The translations under genes and the position numbers were made by a program. Shown piece after piece: positions 20,757-30,225 of a DNA stretch of 64,000 nt. A model generated the notes under the pieces. It saw only the letters and a list, made by a program, of their open reading frames with translations, was not told the origin of the DNA and did no database searches. Every line of letters starts with the position of its first letter. Position 1 is the stretch's first letter. The stretch is taken from assembly GCA_018240525.1 (NCBI GenBank), contig JAFEFN010000013.1:682001-746000 (forward strand). Reading direction: 5' to 3'. This stretch comes from Pseudomonadota bacterium (lineage in GTDB: Bacteria; Pseudomonadota; Gammaproteobacteria; Steroidobacterales; Steroidobacteraceae).

Positions 20757-22223
20757 CTAGCGTTTCATGGCCTCGAAGAACTCGCTGTTCGACTTGGTGT
20801 CCTTCATCTTGTCGAGCAGGAACTCGATGGCCGCGAGCTCGTCCATCGGGTGCAGCAGCTTGCGCAGGATCCAGATCTTGGCGAGCTCGCCCGGGTCGGT
20901 GATCAGCTCTTCCTTGCGCGTGCCGGAGCGGTTGATGTTGATCGCCGGGAACACTCGCTTCTCGGAGACGCGGCGGTCGAGGTGGATCTCGCTGTTGCCG
21001 GTGCCCTTGAACTCCTCGTAGATGACGTCGTCCATCTTCGAGCCGGTGTCGATGAGCGCGGTGGCGAGGATCGTGAGGCTGCCGCCCTCCTCGATGTTGC
21101 GCGCCGCGCCGAAGAAGCGCTTGGGGCGCTGCAGGGCGTTGGCGTCCACGCCGCCGGTGAGCACCTTGCCCGAGGAGGGCACCACGGTGTTGTAGGCGCG
21201 CGCCAGGCGCGTGATCGAGTCGAGCAGGATGACCACGTCCTTCTTGTGCTCGACCAGGCGCTTGGCCTTCTCGATGACCATCTCGGCCACCTGCACGTGG
21301 CGGGCAGCCGGCTCGTCGAAGGTGCTCGAGACGACCTCGCCCTTGACGGTGCGCTGCATCTCGGTGACCTCTTCGGGCCGCTCGTCGATGAGCAGCACGA
21401 TCAGGTACACCTCGGGATGGTTGGAGGTGATGGCGGTGGCGATGTTCTGCAGCAGCATCGTCTTGCCGGCCTTCGGCGGGGAGACTATCAGGCCGCGCTG
21501 GCCCTTGCCGAGCGGCGCCACCAGGTCGATCGCGCGCGCCGTCAGGTCCTCGGTGGAGCCATTGCCGCGCTCGAGCTTGAGGCGCTTGGTCGGGTGGAAC
21601 GGGGTCAGGTTCTCGAACAGCACCTTGTTGCGCGAGCTGTCCGGGGAGTCGAAGTTGATCTCGCCGACCTTGAGCAGCGCGAAGTAGCGCTCGCCGTCCT
21701 TCGGCGGGCGGATCAGGCCGGAGATCGTGTCGCCGGTGCGCAGGTTGAAGCGGCGGATCTGGCTCGGGCTGACGTAGATGTCGTCGGGGCCTGCCAGGTA
21801 GGAGCCGTCGGCCGAGCGCAGGAAGCCGAAGCCGTCCTGCAGGATCTCGAGCACGCCGTCGCCGTAGATGTTCTCGCCGTTGCGGGCATGCGCCTTCAGG
21901 ATCGAGAAGATGATGTCCTGCTTGCGCGAGCGGGCCACGTTCTCGAGGCCCATCGAGTCGGCGAGCTTGACCAGTTCGTGGATCGGCTTGGACTTCAGCT
22001 CGGTGAGGTTCATCGAGCTGCGGGAGAGGGTCAGTTCGGCGGGGCTGATGATCTCGGAATCATCCGGATCAAACGGCTCGTCGTGCATCATCTCATCGGC
22101 GCGGCCCCCGTTGACGTTGGCGCGGTTGCCGTCGCGGTTCCCGTCCCGGTTGCCGTCGCGGTTGCCGTGGCGGGGACCCTTGTTGGGCCGGTTGCGGCCC
22201 TGATTACCGAGGTAGCCTCTCAT
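20757..22223 (-). CDS. rho: Transcription termination factor Rho with N-terminal repeat extension
   Basis: Hexameric RNA-dependent ATPase that ends transcription. The canonical protein ([20 protein letters not shown], start at 22013) is complete: RNA-binding cold-shock domain, Walker [11 protein letters not shown], Walker [13 protein letters not shown]-loop and R-loop ([18 protein letters not shown]). I place the start 70 codons upstream at 22223 because that ATG overlaps the trxA stop by four bases (ATGA) and the frame is open with biased composition. The extension is rich in Gly, Asn and Arg, with four near-identical 12-bp units encoding [16 protein letters not shown], then an acidic segment ([14 protein letters not shown]). 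Length becomes 488 residues instead of 418. Such extensions in other phyla bind RNA or drive assembly; here the role is inferred. Confidence 0.93.
   Translation of the reverse strand: MRGYLGNQGRNRPNKGPRHGNRDGNRDGNRDGNRANVNGGRADEMMHDEPFDPDDSEIISPAELTLSRSSMNLTELKSKPIHELVKLADSMGLENVARSRKQDIIFSILKAHARNGENIYGDGVLEILQDGFGFLRSADGSYLAGPDDIYVSPSQIRRFNLRTGDTISGLIRPPKDGERYFALLKVGEINFDSPDSSRNKVLFENLTPFHPTKRLKLERGNGSTEDLTARAIDLVAPLGKGQRGLIVSPPKAGKTMLLQNIATAITSNHPEVYLIVLLIDERPEEVTEMQRTVKGEVVSSTFDEPAARHVQVAEMVIEKAKRLVEHKKDVVILLDSITRLARAYNTVVPSSGKVLTGGVDANALQRPKRFFGAARNIEEGGSLTILATALIDTGSKMDDVIYEEFKGTGNSEIHLDRRVSEKRVFPAININRSGTRKEELITDPGELAKIWILRKLLHPMDELAAIEFLLDKMKDTKSNSEFFEAMKR
22123..22170 (-). repeat. 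Four tandem 12-bp repeats in the rho N-terminal extension
   Basis: Units at 22123-22134, 22135-22146, 22147-22158 and 22159-22170 read cggttgccgtcg with one to three substitutions. They encode the GNRD repeats of the Rho extension. Unit length is a multiple of three, so copy-number change would keep frame. Confidence 0.9.
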
Positions 22224-22576
22224 TTCTTTGCCAATGCGCCTGCGGCGTCCAGATTGCTGTCGAGGAAAGCCGCGAGCTGCGACTTGGAGACCGCGCCGAC
22301 CTTCTGCGCCTCGACGACGCCGTTCTTGAAGAGGATCAGCGTCGGGATGCCGCGGATGCCGAACTTGGGCGGCGTCTGCGGGTTCTCGTCGATGTTGATC
22401 TTCGCGATCTTGATGCGGTCCTGATATTCCCCGGCGATCTCGTCGAGGATGGGGGCGATCATCTTGCACGGGCCGCACCACTCCGCCCAGAAGTCCAGGA
22501 GGACGGGCTTGTCGGCCTTGAGGACGTCCTGTGCGAAAGTGGCGTCCGTGGTATGCACAATGTGCGAGCTACTCAC
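22220..22576 (-). CDS. trxA: Thioredoxin 1
   Basis: General cytoplasmic disulfide reductase and likely electron donor to DsbD. 118 residues: an N-terminal extension of about ten residues, then the canonical fold with active site [14 protein letters not shown] near residues 29-42 and cis-Pro in [10 protein letters not shown]. Upstream of rho with a four-base overlap and divergent from rhlB, the typical gammaproteobacterial arrangement. Confidence 0.98.
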   Translation of the reverse strand: MSSSHIVHTTDATFAQDVLKADKPVLLDFWAEWCGPCKMIAPILDEIAGEYQDRIKIAKINIDENPQTPPKFGIRGIPTLILFKNGVVEAQKVGAVSKSQLAAFLDSNLDAAGALAKK

Positions 22577-22858
22577 GCGGTAAAACCTCCGTCAGTGCAG
22601 AAGCGTGGAATTGCGGTTGGAAAATGCTGGGGGATCCGAAGCAGTGGGCTGCGGGTAAGCGAAAAGCGATGCCTGAGACACCCGCTAAACGGTTACACTA
22701 ATAACTCGTGATTGAGTATGAAACCTAAAGGAATTAAGGAGACTTTGGCTGGCAGCTACAGACCGGCTGGCCCGCTGACTTAAGATACTTTGTAGCGCTT
22801 CCGGGCTGTTTTTGCAAGCTCGGACGAGTCTCTTCCCCTCACATCCTAGAACGAATTG
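22577..22858. other. Divergent intergenic region between trxA-rho and rhlB
   Basis: A 282-base spacer that must hold the promoters of trxA-rho (minus) and rhlB (plus). The part at about 22690-22750 is clearly more AT-rich than its surroundings. I cannot assign a convincing -35/-10 pair on either strand. A 21-codon ATG frame (22718-22783, plus) exists but lacks a ribosome site. Confidence 0.5.
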
Positions 22859-24178
22859 ATGACTGAAGCACACTCCGAATCGGTGACCTTCGCGTCCCTC
22901 GGCCTCATAGATGAGGTCATGGCGGGCATAAAACAAGCCGGCTTCGTCAACTGCACTCCGATCCAGGCGCAGACGCTGCCGATCGCACTGTCAGGGCGCG
23001 ACGTGGCCGGCCAGGCGCAGACCGGCACCGGCAAGACGGCGGCCTTCCTGCTGGCGGTGTACCAGGCGCTGCTGACCCGGCCGCCCGGCCCGGGACGCCA
23101 GAAGACCTCGGTGCGCGCGCTCATCGTGGCGCCCACGCGCGAGCTGGCCGTGCAGATCCACCACGACGCGCTGGTGCTCGGGGCACACACCGGCCTCAAG
23201 CAGTCCGTGGTGTTCGGCGGCGTGGACTACGAGAAGCAGCGGCTGGACCTGGAGGCCGGCTGCGACGTGCTCATCGCCACCCCCGGCCGGCTCATCGACT
23301 ACTTCAAGCAACACGTGTTCGACTTGCGCTACGCCCAGGTGATGGTGCTGGACGAGGCCGACCGCATGTTCGACCTCGGCTTCATCGCCGACATCCGCTA
23401 CATCATGCGCCGCCTGCCGCCGCCGGATAAGCGCCAGTCCATGCTGTTCTCCGCCACCTTGTCGCAGCGGGTGCTGGAGCTGGCCTACGAGCACATGAAC
23501 GAGCCGGAGCTGGTGCGCATCGAGCCGGACAAGATGACGGTCGATCGGGTGCGGCAGATGATGTACTACCCCTCGATGGAGGAGAAGGCGCCACTGCTGA
23601 TCGGCCTGCTGCACCAGAGCGAGGCGGTACGCACCATGGTGTTCGTGAACACCAAGCGCACGGCCGAGCGGCTCGAGGCCACACTCAAGGCGAACGGCTT
23701 CCATGCCCAGGCGCTCACCGGGGACGTGCCGCAGAACAAGCGCCTGCGCTTCCTGCGCGACTTCCACGACGGCAAGCTCGCGGTCCTGATCGCCACCGAC
23801 GTCGCCTCCCGCGGCCTGCACATCCCCGACGTCAGCCACGTCTTCAACTACGACCTGCCGCAGGATCCGGCCGACTACGTGCACCGCATCGGGCGCACGG
23901 CCCGCGCCGGCGCGGAAGGCGACGCCATCAGCTTCGCCTGCGAGGAATACGCGGTCTCGCTGCCGGAGATCGAGGAATACATCGGCCACAAGGTGCCCTT
24001 CTCGCCGGTCGCCCCGGACCTCCTGGCCAAGGGCGTGGTCGCCGGCGCGCCGGTGCACCGCTCGCACCCGGGCGGCCCGCGGCGCGGCGTGGGCGGCGGA
24101 CGCGGAGGTGGCGGCCGTGGCGGCGGCGACCGCCGCCGCGGCGGGGGCGGCGGACGCCCGCGCGGACGCGGACGCTGA
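22859..24178 (+). CDS. rhlB: DEAD-box RNA helicase RhlB
   Basis: ATP-dependent RNA helicase, the usual partner of RNase E in the degradosome. 439 residues. Q motif ([20 protein letters not shown]), Walker [21 protein letters not shown] box [15 protein letters not shown], then the C-terminal domain with [24 protein letters not shown] and [10 protein letters not shown]. The last ~40 residues are an RGG-type Gly/Arg tail ([20 protein letters not shown]), typical for RNA binding. ATG 22859 is used; a TTG lies directly before it. Divergent from trxA-rho, which identifies RhlB rather than another DEAD-box paralogue. Confidence 0.95.
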   Translation: MTEAHSESVTFASLGLIDEVMAGIKQAGFVNCTPIQAQTLPIALSGRDVAGQAQTGTGKTAAFLLAVYQALLTRPPGPGRQKTSVRALIVAPTRELAVQIHHDALVLGAHTGLKQSVVFGGVDYEKQRLDLEAGCDVLIATPGRLIDYFKQHVFDLRYAQVMVLDEADRMFDLGFIADIRYIMRRLPPPDKRQSMLFSATLSQRVLELAYEHMNEPELVRIEPDKMTVDRVRQMMYYPSMEEKAPLLIGLLHQSEAVRTMVFVNTKRTAERLEATLKANGFHAQALTGDVPQNKRLRFLRDFHDGKLAVLIATDVASRGLHIPDVSHVFNYDLPQDPADYVHRIGRTARAGAEGDAISFACEEYAVSLPEIEEYIGHKVPFSPVAPDLLAKGVVAGAPVHRSHPGGPRRGVGGGRGGGGRGGGDRRRGGGGGRPRGRGR

Positions 24179-24280
24179 CGTGCACTCGAGGGGCCGCTCA
24201 GCTAAGCTTGGGGCGGTTGGGCGGCCGCCGCCAGCGGCCTGACCGTCGAGACCCAACGATTCCGATCCAGGGCCTGCTGC

Positions 24281-24505
24281 ATGGCCGATAGCGAAGATAA
24301 CGTCGACCGCGCGCTGTTCCGCAACGTGGAGAAGGTGCGGCAGCTGCGCATAGAGCACCGTGACCTCGACGAGGTCATCTGCCGCCTCTCCCTGGACCTG
24401 CACGTGGATGAGTTGCAGCTGAAGCGCCTGAAAAAGCGCAAGCTCATGCTCAAGGACCAGATCGCCCGTGTTGAAAGTCAGCTGATTCCGGACCTTAATG
24501 CCTGA
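24281..24505 (+). CDS. DUF465 (YdcH-like) small helical protein
   Basis: A 74-residue, entirely helical, charged protein with the DUF465 pattern: EHRDLDEVICRLSLD, a gap, then LKRLKKRKLMLKDQIARVE. Such proteins form helical hairpins; function is unknown. Its TGA overlaps the ATG of the MscS-type gene (TGATG), suggesting a two-gene unit. Confidence 0.85.
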   Translation: MADSEDNVDRALFRNVEKVRQLRIEHRDLDEVICRLSLDLHVDELQLKRLKKRKLMLKDQIARVESQLIPDLNA

Positions 24506-25881
24506 TGGATAGTCCAGACAGCCCCGCCCGGGGTGTCCTCCAGCAGCTGACCTCGCCCCCGTTACTTGCCGCGGTGTTCGTGGTTCTCCTCGCCGCGGTC
24601 GTGGCGCTGCTCGTTGCGCGCCTGCTGCACCGGCGTCCGCGGCGGGCCGCCCCGCCGGCGCTGCCGGCCCGGGCGCTGCACTGGGCGGACCACGGCCTGG
24701 AGGGGGCGCTGCGCATCGCCCCGATCCTGGCGGCGCTGGTCACCCTGGGGGCCGGCCACTACGTCCTGGGTGCCGCGGGCATCGCCAGCGTCGTCGTGGA
24801 CGCGGCGATACGCCTGCTGGTGGCCCTGGTGCTGGTGCGCCTCGGGGTCTACCTGCTCGGCCTGCTGCTCGGGCCGGCCTCCTGGGCGCACACGCGCGAG
24901 CGCACGGTCACGCTGGTCGTGTGGGTGGTGGTCGGCGTGGTGCTCACCGGCTGGATGGACGCCATCGAGGCCAGCCTCAACCGCGTCAACATCCTGCCGG
25001 GCCGCTCGCAGCTGAGCCTGTGGGCGCTGCTCAAGGGCCTGGTGGTCGTCAGTGCCTTCGTCGTGGTGGCGAGCCTGGTCGCCCGGGCGATCGAACGCCA
25101 CGTCATGCGCGTGGACACGCTCGCGGTATCCACCCGGGTCGGGGTCTCCAAATTCGCCTACTTCCTGCTGGTCGGGCTCGGCATCCTGCTGGGCGTCAAC
25201 GCCGCCGGCGTCGACGTCACGACGCTGAACGTGCTCACCGGCGCCATCGGCATCGGCCTGGGCTTCGGCCTGCAGTCCGTGGCCAGCAATTTCGTCAGCG
25301 GCTTCGTGCTCTTGATCGACAAGTCGATCAAGCCCGGCGATGTCATCAGCTTCCTGGACCATTCAGGTGGCACCGGCACAGGCAACTTCGGCTGGGTGCA
25401 GGAACTGCGCGGCCGCTACGTCGTGGTGCGCGATCGCGACGGCGTGGATACCCTGATCCCCAACCAGAATCTCATCACCAGTCCCTTCATCAACTGGAGC
25501 TACTCGGACCAGCGGGTGCGGCTGAAGCTGCCCGTGACAATCAGCTACAGGGATGACCCGGAGCTCGCCCTGAAACTGCTGGTCGAGGCAACCGGGAACC
25601 ACCCGCGCATCCTGCGCGACCCGCCGGCGGTCTCGCGCCTCATCAGCTTCGACGACAACGGCATTCGCCTGGAGATCCGCTTCTGGATCGCCGATCCGGT
25701 GAACGGCGTGAACAACGTGCGCTCGGACGTCAATCGGGCCATCTGGCGCATCTTCCGCGCCAACGGCGTGACGATGCCCTCGCCCCAGCGCGAGGTGCGC
25801 ATCGTCCGGCAGGCACGCAGCCCGCCGCCAGCGGCTCCCGGCGCCGTGGCGGATGTCGGGCTGGACCAGTCCGCGGACTAG
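24505..25881 (+). CDS. MscS-family mechanosensitive ion channel
   Basis: Inner-membrane channel that releases solutes on hypo-osmotic shock. 458 residues, longer than E. coli MscS (286): five or six predicted membrane segments. The pore-lining helix is recognisable as GAIGIGLGFGLQSVASNFVSGFVLLIDKSIKPGDVI near residues 248-283, followed by the beta domain (DTLIPNQNLITSPFINWSY) and the C-terminal alpha-beta domain. Start overlaps the DUF465 stop. arfB begins nine bases after its stop. Confidence 0.93.
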   Translation: MDSPDSPARGVLQQLTSPPLLAAVFVVLLAAVVALLVARLLHRRPRRAAPPALPARALHWADHGLEGALRIAPILAALVTLGAGHYVLGAAGIASVVVDAAIRLLVALVLVRLGVYLLGLLLGPASWAHTRERTVTLVVWVVVGVVLTGWMDAIEASLNRVNILPGRSQLSLWALLKGLVVVSAFVVVASLVARAIERHVMRVDTLAVSTRVGVSKFAYFLLVGLGILLGVNAAGVDVTTLNVLTGAIGIGLGFGLQSVASNFVSGFVLLIDKSIKPGDVISFLDHSGGTGTGNFGWVQELRGRYVVVRDRDGVDTLIPNQNLITSPFINWSYSDQRVRLKLPVTISYRDDPELALKLLVEATGNHPRILRDPPAVSRLISFDDNGIRLEIRFWIADPVNGVNNVRSDVNRAIWRIFRANGVTMPSPQREVRIVRQARSPPPAAPGAVADVGLDQSAD

Positions 25882-25889
25882 CGGCACGC

Positions 25890-26312
25890 GTGCCACTGCA
25901 GATCGCACCGGGGCTGCAGATACCGGACAGCGAATTGTCCATCACCTTCGTGCGCGCCTCCGGTCCGGGCGGCCAGAACGTCAACAAGGTGGCCACCGCG
26001 GCGCAACTGCGCTTCGACCTCGCCGCCAGTGCCTCGCTCGCCCCCGCGGTGAAGGCGCGCATGCGGCCCCTGAGCGGCCGCCGCCTGAGCGAGGACGGCG
26101 CACTCCTCATCATCGCGCGCAACCACCGCACCCAGGAGGCCAATCGCCGCGAGGCGCTCGAGCGCCTGGCGCAGCTCATCCGTGCGGCGCTGGTCCCGCC
26201 CAAGCCGCGCAAGGCCACCCGGCCCACGCGGGCATCGAAGGAGCGCCGCCTCGAGGCGAAGGCGCGGCGCCAGCGCACCAAGCGCAACCGCTCGGGTTCC
26301 TGGGAGGGCTAG
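25890..26312 (+). CDS. arfB: Alternative ribosome-rescue factor ArfB (YaeJ), peptidyl-tRNA hydrolase
   Basis: Releases stalled ribosomes that lack a stop codon. 140 residues. The catalytic GGQ lies in FVRASGPGGQNVNKVAT near residues 27-29, and the C-terminal tail is strongly basic (ERRLEAKARRQRTKRNRSG), the part that enters the empty mRNA channel. No release-factor codon-recognition domain is present, distinguishing it from RF1/RF2. GTG start at 25890; no ATG is available. Confidence 0.95.
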   Translation: MPLQIAPGLQIPDSELSITFVRASGPGGQNVNKVATAAQLRFDLAASASLAPAVKARMRPLSGRRLSEDGALLIIARNHRTQEANRREALERLAQLIRAALVPPKPRKATRPTRASKERRLEAKARRQRTKRNRSGSWEG

Positions 26313-26338
26313 CCGCCGCCGGCCGCCGAACTCCGCGC

Positions 26339-26791
26339 ATGAGCACCGCCCTGATGGCCTTCCTGCACCACGTGGCCGCCTTCGCGCTGGTCGCCGCGCT
26401 GGGGGTCGAGCTCGTCCTGTTCAAGCTGCCGCTCGATCGGGTACGCGCACGCGGGCTGCAGGTCATGGACCGGCACTTCGGCCTCGCCGCCGCGGCGGTC
26501 CTCGTGATCGGGCTGCTGCGCGTCCTCTATTTCGAGAAGGGCCCGCACTACTACCTGCACGACGCCTATTTCCTGGTGAAGTTCGGCGCCTTCATCGTGG
26601 CGGGCCTGATCTCGGTGTACCCGACCACGGTCTTCCTTTCCTGGGGAAGCGCGATCCGCGCGGGTCAGGTGCCGGCGGTGGACCCCGCGGTCTACCGCCG
26701 CCTGCGGCTGTGCCTGTGGCTGGAACTGGCCGCAATCGGGGTCATCCTGCTGTGCGCGCCGCTGATGGCGCGTGGCTTCGGCGCTTTCTAG
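26339..26791 (+). CDS. DUF2214 family integral membrane protein
   Basis: A 150-residue protein with four hydrophobic helices (FLHHVAAFALVAALGVELVLF, FGLAAAAVLVIGLLRVLYF, FLVKFGAFIVAGLISVYPTTV, LWLELAAIGVILLCAPLMA). The HH near the start and the YFEKGPHYYLHDAYF loop are typical of DUF2214. Function unknown; paired histidines suggest possible heme or metal binding, which is inference. Its stop shares a CTAG with the opposite RND gene. Confidence 0.8.
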   Translation: MSTALMAFLHHVAAFALVAALGVELVLFKLPLDRVRARGLQVMDRHFGLAAAAVLVIGLLRVLYFEKGPHYYLHDAYFLVKFGAFIVAGLISVYPTTVFLSWGSAIRAGQVPAVDPAVYRRLRLCLWLELAAIGVILLCAPLMARGFGAF

Positions 26792-29178
26792 GCGGCGTCG
26801 CGCGGGCGCACGTTCAGCCCGTCGGGGTGCATGAACCAGGCGCCGAGCGCCGGCAGCAGGATGATCGCCGCGAGCATGTTCACCAGGAACATGAAGGTGA
26901 GCATGATGCCGATGTCGGCCTGGAACTTCAGCGGCGAGAACACCCAGGTGGCCACGCCGATGGCGAGGGTCACCCCGGTAAAGATGATGCTCGCGCCCGT
27001 GACCCGCAGCGTGCGCTCGTAGGAATCGCGCACCGAGTGGTTCTGGTGCAGGAACTCCTGCATGCGGCTGAACAGATATATCCCGTAGTCGACGCCGATG
27101 CCGGCCCCGAGGGCCACCATGGGCAGCGTGGAGACCTTCAGCCCGATCCCCACGATGGCCATCACCGCGTAGACGAGCACCGATACCAGCGCCAGGGGCA
27201 GCACCACCAGCAGCGTGCCGACGATGGAGCGGAAGGTCAGCAGGCACATCAGGATCACCGCGGCGAAGACCCCGGCGAGGATCCAGACCTCCTTGGACTG
27301 GACGGTCTCGTTGGTGGCGGCCATGACGCCGATGTTGCCGGTGGCCAGGCGGATGCGCGCCCCCTGCTCGGGGTGGGCGCTGCGCCACTGCTGCACGGCC
27401 GCCACGACGCGCCGGATGGTCGCGGCGCGATGGTCGGTGAGGAACATCATCACCGGCACGATGTCGCAGTTCTCGTTGAGGAGGCCGGTGCTGGTCTCGA
27501 TGTAGCGCGTCGACTGGGTCAGCTGCGCCTGCTCGCGCGGGATGCTGCGCCACTTCAGGCTGCCCTCGTTCCAGCCGGCGATGGCGACCTTGGCGACGAA
27601 CGGCAGGGTGATGACGTCCTGCACACCGGGCACGTTGCGCATGTGCCAGGCGAAGCGGTCCGTGGCCATCATGAGATCGTGGCTGACGCACACCGGCTCC
27701 CTGGACTGCACGATGGCGGTGAGCACGTCCACGCCGATGCTGAAGCGCGCGGTGATGACGTCGTTGTCGCGGTTGTAGCGCGAGTCGGCCCGCAGCTCCG
27801 GCACGCCGGACTGGGTGTCCCCGATCGGTGTCTCGCGGCCCTTCCACCAGCCCAGGACCCCGAGCAGCACGGCCAGCGCGATGGCGACGGTCGCCGGGCC
27901 GCGCGCGGTGATCCGGGACAGCCGGTGCCAGACCCTCGCCAGCTGGTGCTGCCGCCGGTTGACCCGGCGGTGGTAGCCGCGGTCGAAGCGGACGTAGCTG
28001 ACGAGCACCGGCAGCAGCACCAGGTCCGTCAGGATCACCACCGTGACGCCGATGCAGGCGGTGATCGCCATCTCGCGGATCACCGGCACGGGAATCATGA
28101 GGATGGTGACGAAGCCGACCAGGTCGGCGAGCAGCGCCACGATCGCCGGGGCGAGCAGCTGGCGGAAGGTGCGCCGGGCGGCATGGATGCTGTCCAGACC
28201 GGCAAAGGCCAGATCGCCCACGGCGCTGATCTTCTGCACGCCGTGGCTGACGCCGATGGCGAAGATCAGGAAGGGCACCAGCAGGCCGATGGGGTCGATG
28301 CCGTAGTGCAGCAGCACCAGCGCGCCCAGCTGCCAGATCACCGCGATGGCCGAGCACACCACCGGCACCAGCGCGATGCGCCAGGACTGGCAGTACACGC
28401 GCACCGCCAGGAGCGTGAGCAGCAGCGTGATCACCGCGAAAGTGAGCACCGCGGTGGCGCCGTCGGCGATGTCGCCCATCACCTGCGCAAAGCCGATGAT
28501 GCGCACGTCGATGCCGTGCGGATCGCCCGGCGGGCTCTGCAGCGACTGGCGCAGTTGCCCGAGCCGGTGCGCGACCGCAATCGGGTCGACGGGCCTGCCC
28601 TGCGCGTCCTGGTCCAGGACGATGGCGCTGACCAGCGCGCCCGAGAAGTCGTTGGCGACCAGGCGGCCGATGATGCCGGCCTTGCGGATGTTGTCGCGCA
28701 CCCGCGCCATGTTCTGCGGCGTGGGCGTGAAGTCCGCGGGGATGACGTTGCCGGCCTCGATCCCGTCCTCGACCACCTCGAGGTAGCGCACGTTCGGGGT
28801 GAAGATCGACTGCACGCGCGTGCGGTCGATGCCGTCCATCACCGTGACCTCGTCGGTGGCTTTGCGCATCGCGGCGAAGAAGGCCGGCGTGAACATGTTG
28901 CCGTCGCGGGCCACCAGCGCCACCAGCACGCGGTTGGCGCCGCGGAACGGTGCCACCTTCGGGTCGAGGTAGGTGCGCATGTACTCGTGCTCGAGCGGCA
29001 GCGTCTTGGTGAAGGAGGTGTCGATGCGCAGACCGCGCAGGGCGATCGCACCGAGCAGCAGCGTGCCCAGCAGGAACACTGCGAGGATCAGCGCGCGGTG
29101 CCCGAAGATGGTGTGCTCGAGCCAGGACTCCGCGCGGTTAGCGAGGGTATGCGCTCGGTGGTGCGGGACGTCGCTCAC
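26788..29178 (-). CDS. RND superfamily (MMPL-type) transporter
   Basis: Inner-membrane, proton-driven exporter of the MMPL/HpnN type, which move lipids and other hydrophobic molecules. 796 residues with the repeated RND layout: one helix (LILAVFLLGTLLLGAIAL), a large periplasmic domain (~45-235), five helices (~240-410), a second helix (PATVAIALAVLLGVLGWW), a second periplasmic domain, and five final helices ending near ILLPALGAWFM. The GTG start at 29178 overlaps the upstream stop (GTGA). Last gene of a four-gene operon with DUF1302, DUF1329 and a YCF48-like protein. There is no membrane-fusion partner gene, unlike drug-efflux RND systems. Confidence 0.9.
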   Translation of the reverse strand: MSDVPHHRAHTLANRAESWLEHTIFGHRALILAVFLLGTLLLGAIALRGLRIDTSFTKTLPLEHEYMRTYLDPKVAPFRGANRVLVALVARDGNMFTPAFFAAMRKATDEVTVMDGIDRTRVQSIFTPNVRYLEVVEDGIEAGNVIPADFTPTPQNMARVRDNIRKAGIIGRLVANDFSGALVSAIVLDQDAQGRPVDPIAVAHRLGQLRQSLQSPPGDPHGIDVRIIGFAQVMGDIADGATAVLTFAVITLLLTLLAVRVYCQSWRIALVPVVCSAIAVIWQLGALVLLHYGIDPIGLLVPFLIFAIGVSHGVQKISAVGDLAFAGLDSIHAARRTFRQLLAPAIVALLADLVGFVTILMIPVPVIREMAITACIGVTVVILTDLVLLPVLVSYVRFDRGYHRRVNRRQHQLARVWHRLSRITARGPATVAIALAVLLGVLGWWKGRETPIGDTQSGVPELRADSRYNRDNDVITARFSIGVDVLTAIVQSREPVCVSHDLMMATDRFAWHMRNVPGVQDVITLPFVAKVAIAGWNEGSLKWRSIPREQAQLTQSTRYIETSTGLLNENCDIVPVMMFLTDHRAATIRRVVAAVQQWRSAHPEQGARIRLATGNIGVMAATNETVQSKEVWILAGVFAAVILMCLLTFRSIVGTLLVVLPLALVSVLVYAVMAIVGIGLKVSTLPMVALGAGIGVDYGIYLFSRMQEFLHQNHSVRDSYERTLRVTGASIIFTGVTLAIGVATWVFSPLKFQADIGIMLTFMFLVNMLAAIILLPALGAWFMHPDGLNVRPRDAA

Positions 29179-30218
29179 GGCTGGGCCTTCACCACGGGGT
29201 GCCCGTTGGCGAGCTGCACGGCGCGGGTGCCCGCGACACCGACGATCACCAGACGCCCCTCCCCGGCCGGGAGCACGGCGGACAGGTCCGCATGGTCGGC
29301 CTGCTGGTCCAGCACGAAGCGGTGGCCACCGTCGGTGCTGCTCAGGATCACCCCGCCCAGGCCGACGATGAACACCCCCGCCGCGCCGCTGCGGGTGGCG
29401 CCATCCAGCATCGCGACCGTGCCGCTGTCGAGCTTCTGCCAGGCCGCGCCCGCATTGTCCGAGCGGTACAGGCTGCCGCGCAGGCCGAAGGCGAGCACCG
29501 CCTCTCCCTGCAGCGGCAGCACGCCGAAGAACGACCCGCCGTAGGGCGAGGGCAGCTCCTGCCAGCTGACCCCCGCGTCGTCGGAGCGGTACAGGTGCCC
29601 TGCCTCGGCCGCGATGTACAGCCGCGAGGCGCTCGCGGCCACGATGCGGTTGAGGTGAAAGCCGTTGCCCGCATCCAGCTCCTGCTCTCCCGGCAGGGGC
29701 GCGGTCCGCGCCGCCGCGGCGGGCGGGGGCTTCGGCTCGAACTTGCGCTCGCTCCAGTGGGCCCCGGAGTCCTCGCTGACCAGTTGGCCGGCATACGCAC
29801 CGACGGCGATCGCGCGGCCGCCGCCGCCGCACCACACGTCCAGCAGCGGGCGCTGGGCCTCCGGATCGAAGTGGGCAAGCCGCCAGGTGTCGCCGGCGTC
29901 GGCCGTGGTCAGCACGGTCAGGTCATGCCCGACGGCCACGCCGTGCTGGGAGTCGAAGAAGCACACGCCGGTGAGCAGGACCTGCACGGGCACGCGGCGC
30001 GCCTGCGCCCAGTGCTCGCCGCGGTCGTCGGAGAGCACGATGACGCCGCGGTCACCGACCGCGACGAGGCGCTTGCCCGCCTCGGCCAGCGCGATCAGCA
30101 GCGAATGATCCGCCAGCGGGGCCGCCTCGGCGGGCAGCGGCGTCTCGGCCGCGGGCGCGCCGCCGGCGACCAGCATCGCCGCCAGCCCCGCCAGCGCGCC
30201 GCGGGTGCGCCGCTTCAC
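29175..30218 (-). CDS. Exported YCF48-like beta-propeller protein
   Basis: A 347-residue periplasmic protein. After a signal peptide (RGALAGLAAMLVAGGAPAAE) come repeated BNR/YCF48 modules with the pattern GDRGVIVLSDDRGEHW, GHDLTVLTTADAGDTWR, GAYAGQLVSEDSGAHWSE, AEAGHLYRSDDAGVSWQ, GLRGSLYRSDNAGAAWQ and GLGGVILSSTDGGHRF, about six or seven blades. The name is historical: YCF48 assists photosystem II in cyanobacteria, but this operon is unrelated to photosynthesis. GTG start seven bases after the DUF1329 stop; overlaps the RND gene. A scaffold or adaptor between transporter parts is an inference from context. Confidence 0.85.
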   Translation of the reverse strand: MKRRTRGALAGLAAMLVAGGAPAAETPLPAEAAPLADHSLLIALAEAGKRLVAVGDRGVIVLSDDRGEHWAQARRVPVQVLLTGVCFFDSQHGVAVGHDLTVLTTADAGDTWRLAHFDPEAQRPLLDVWCGGGGRAIAVGAYAGQLVSEDSGAHWSERKFEPKPPPAAAARTAPLPGEQELDAGNGFHLNRIVAASASRLYIAAEAGHLYRSDDAGVSWQELPSPYGGSFFGVLPLQGEAVLAFGLRGSLYRSDNAGAAWQKLDSGTVAMLDGATRSGAAGVFIVGLGGVILSSTDGGHRFVLDQQADHADLSAVLPAGEGRLVIVGVAGTRAVQLANGHPVVKAQP

Positions 30219-30225
30219 GCGGGGC

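Noticed and set aside
22718..22783. 21-codon ATG frame (MKPKGIKETLAGSYRPAGPLT) upstream of rhlB, a possible leader peptide
   Set aside because: No ribosome-binding site and no attenuator-like hairpin follows; short frames of this size are expected by chance in the AT-richer spacer.
29175..30218. YCF48-like protein as evidence of photosynthesis, together with the CpcT/CpeT-like protein
   Set aside because: Both families occur widely outside phototrophs and no photosystem, phycobilisome or bacteriochlorophyll gene is in the window.
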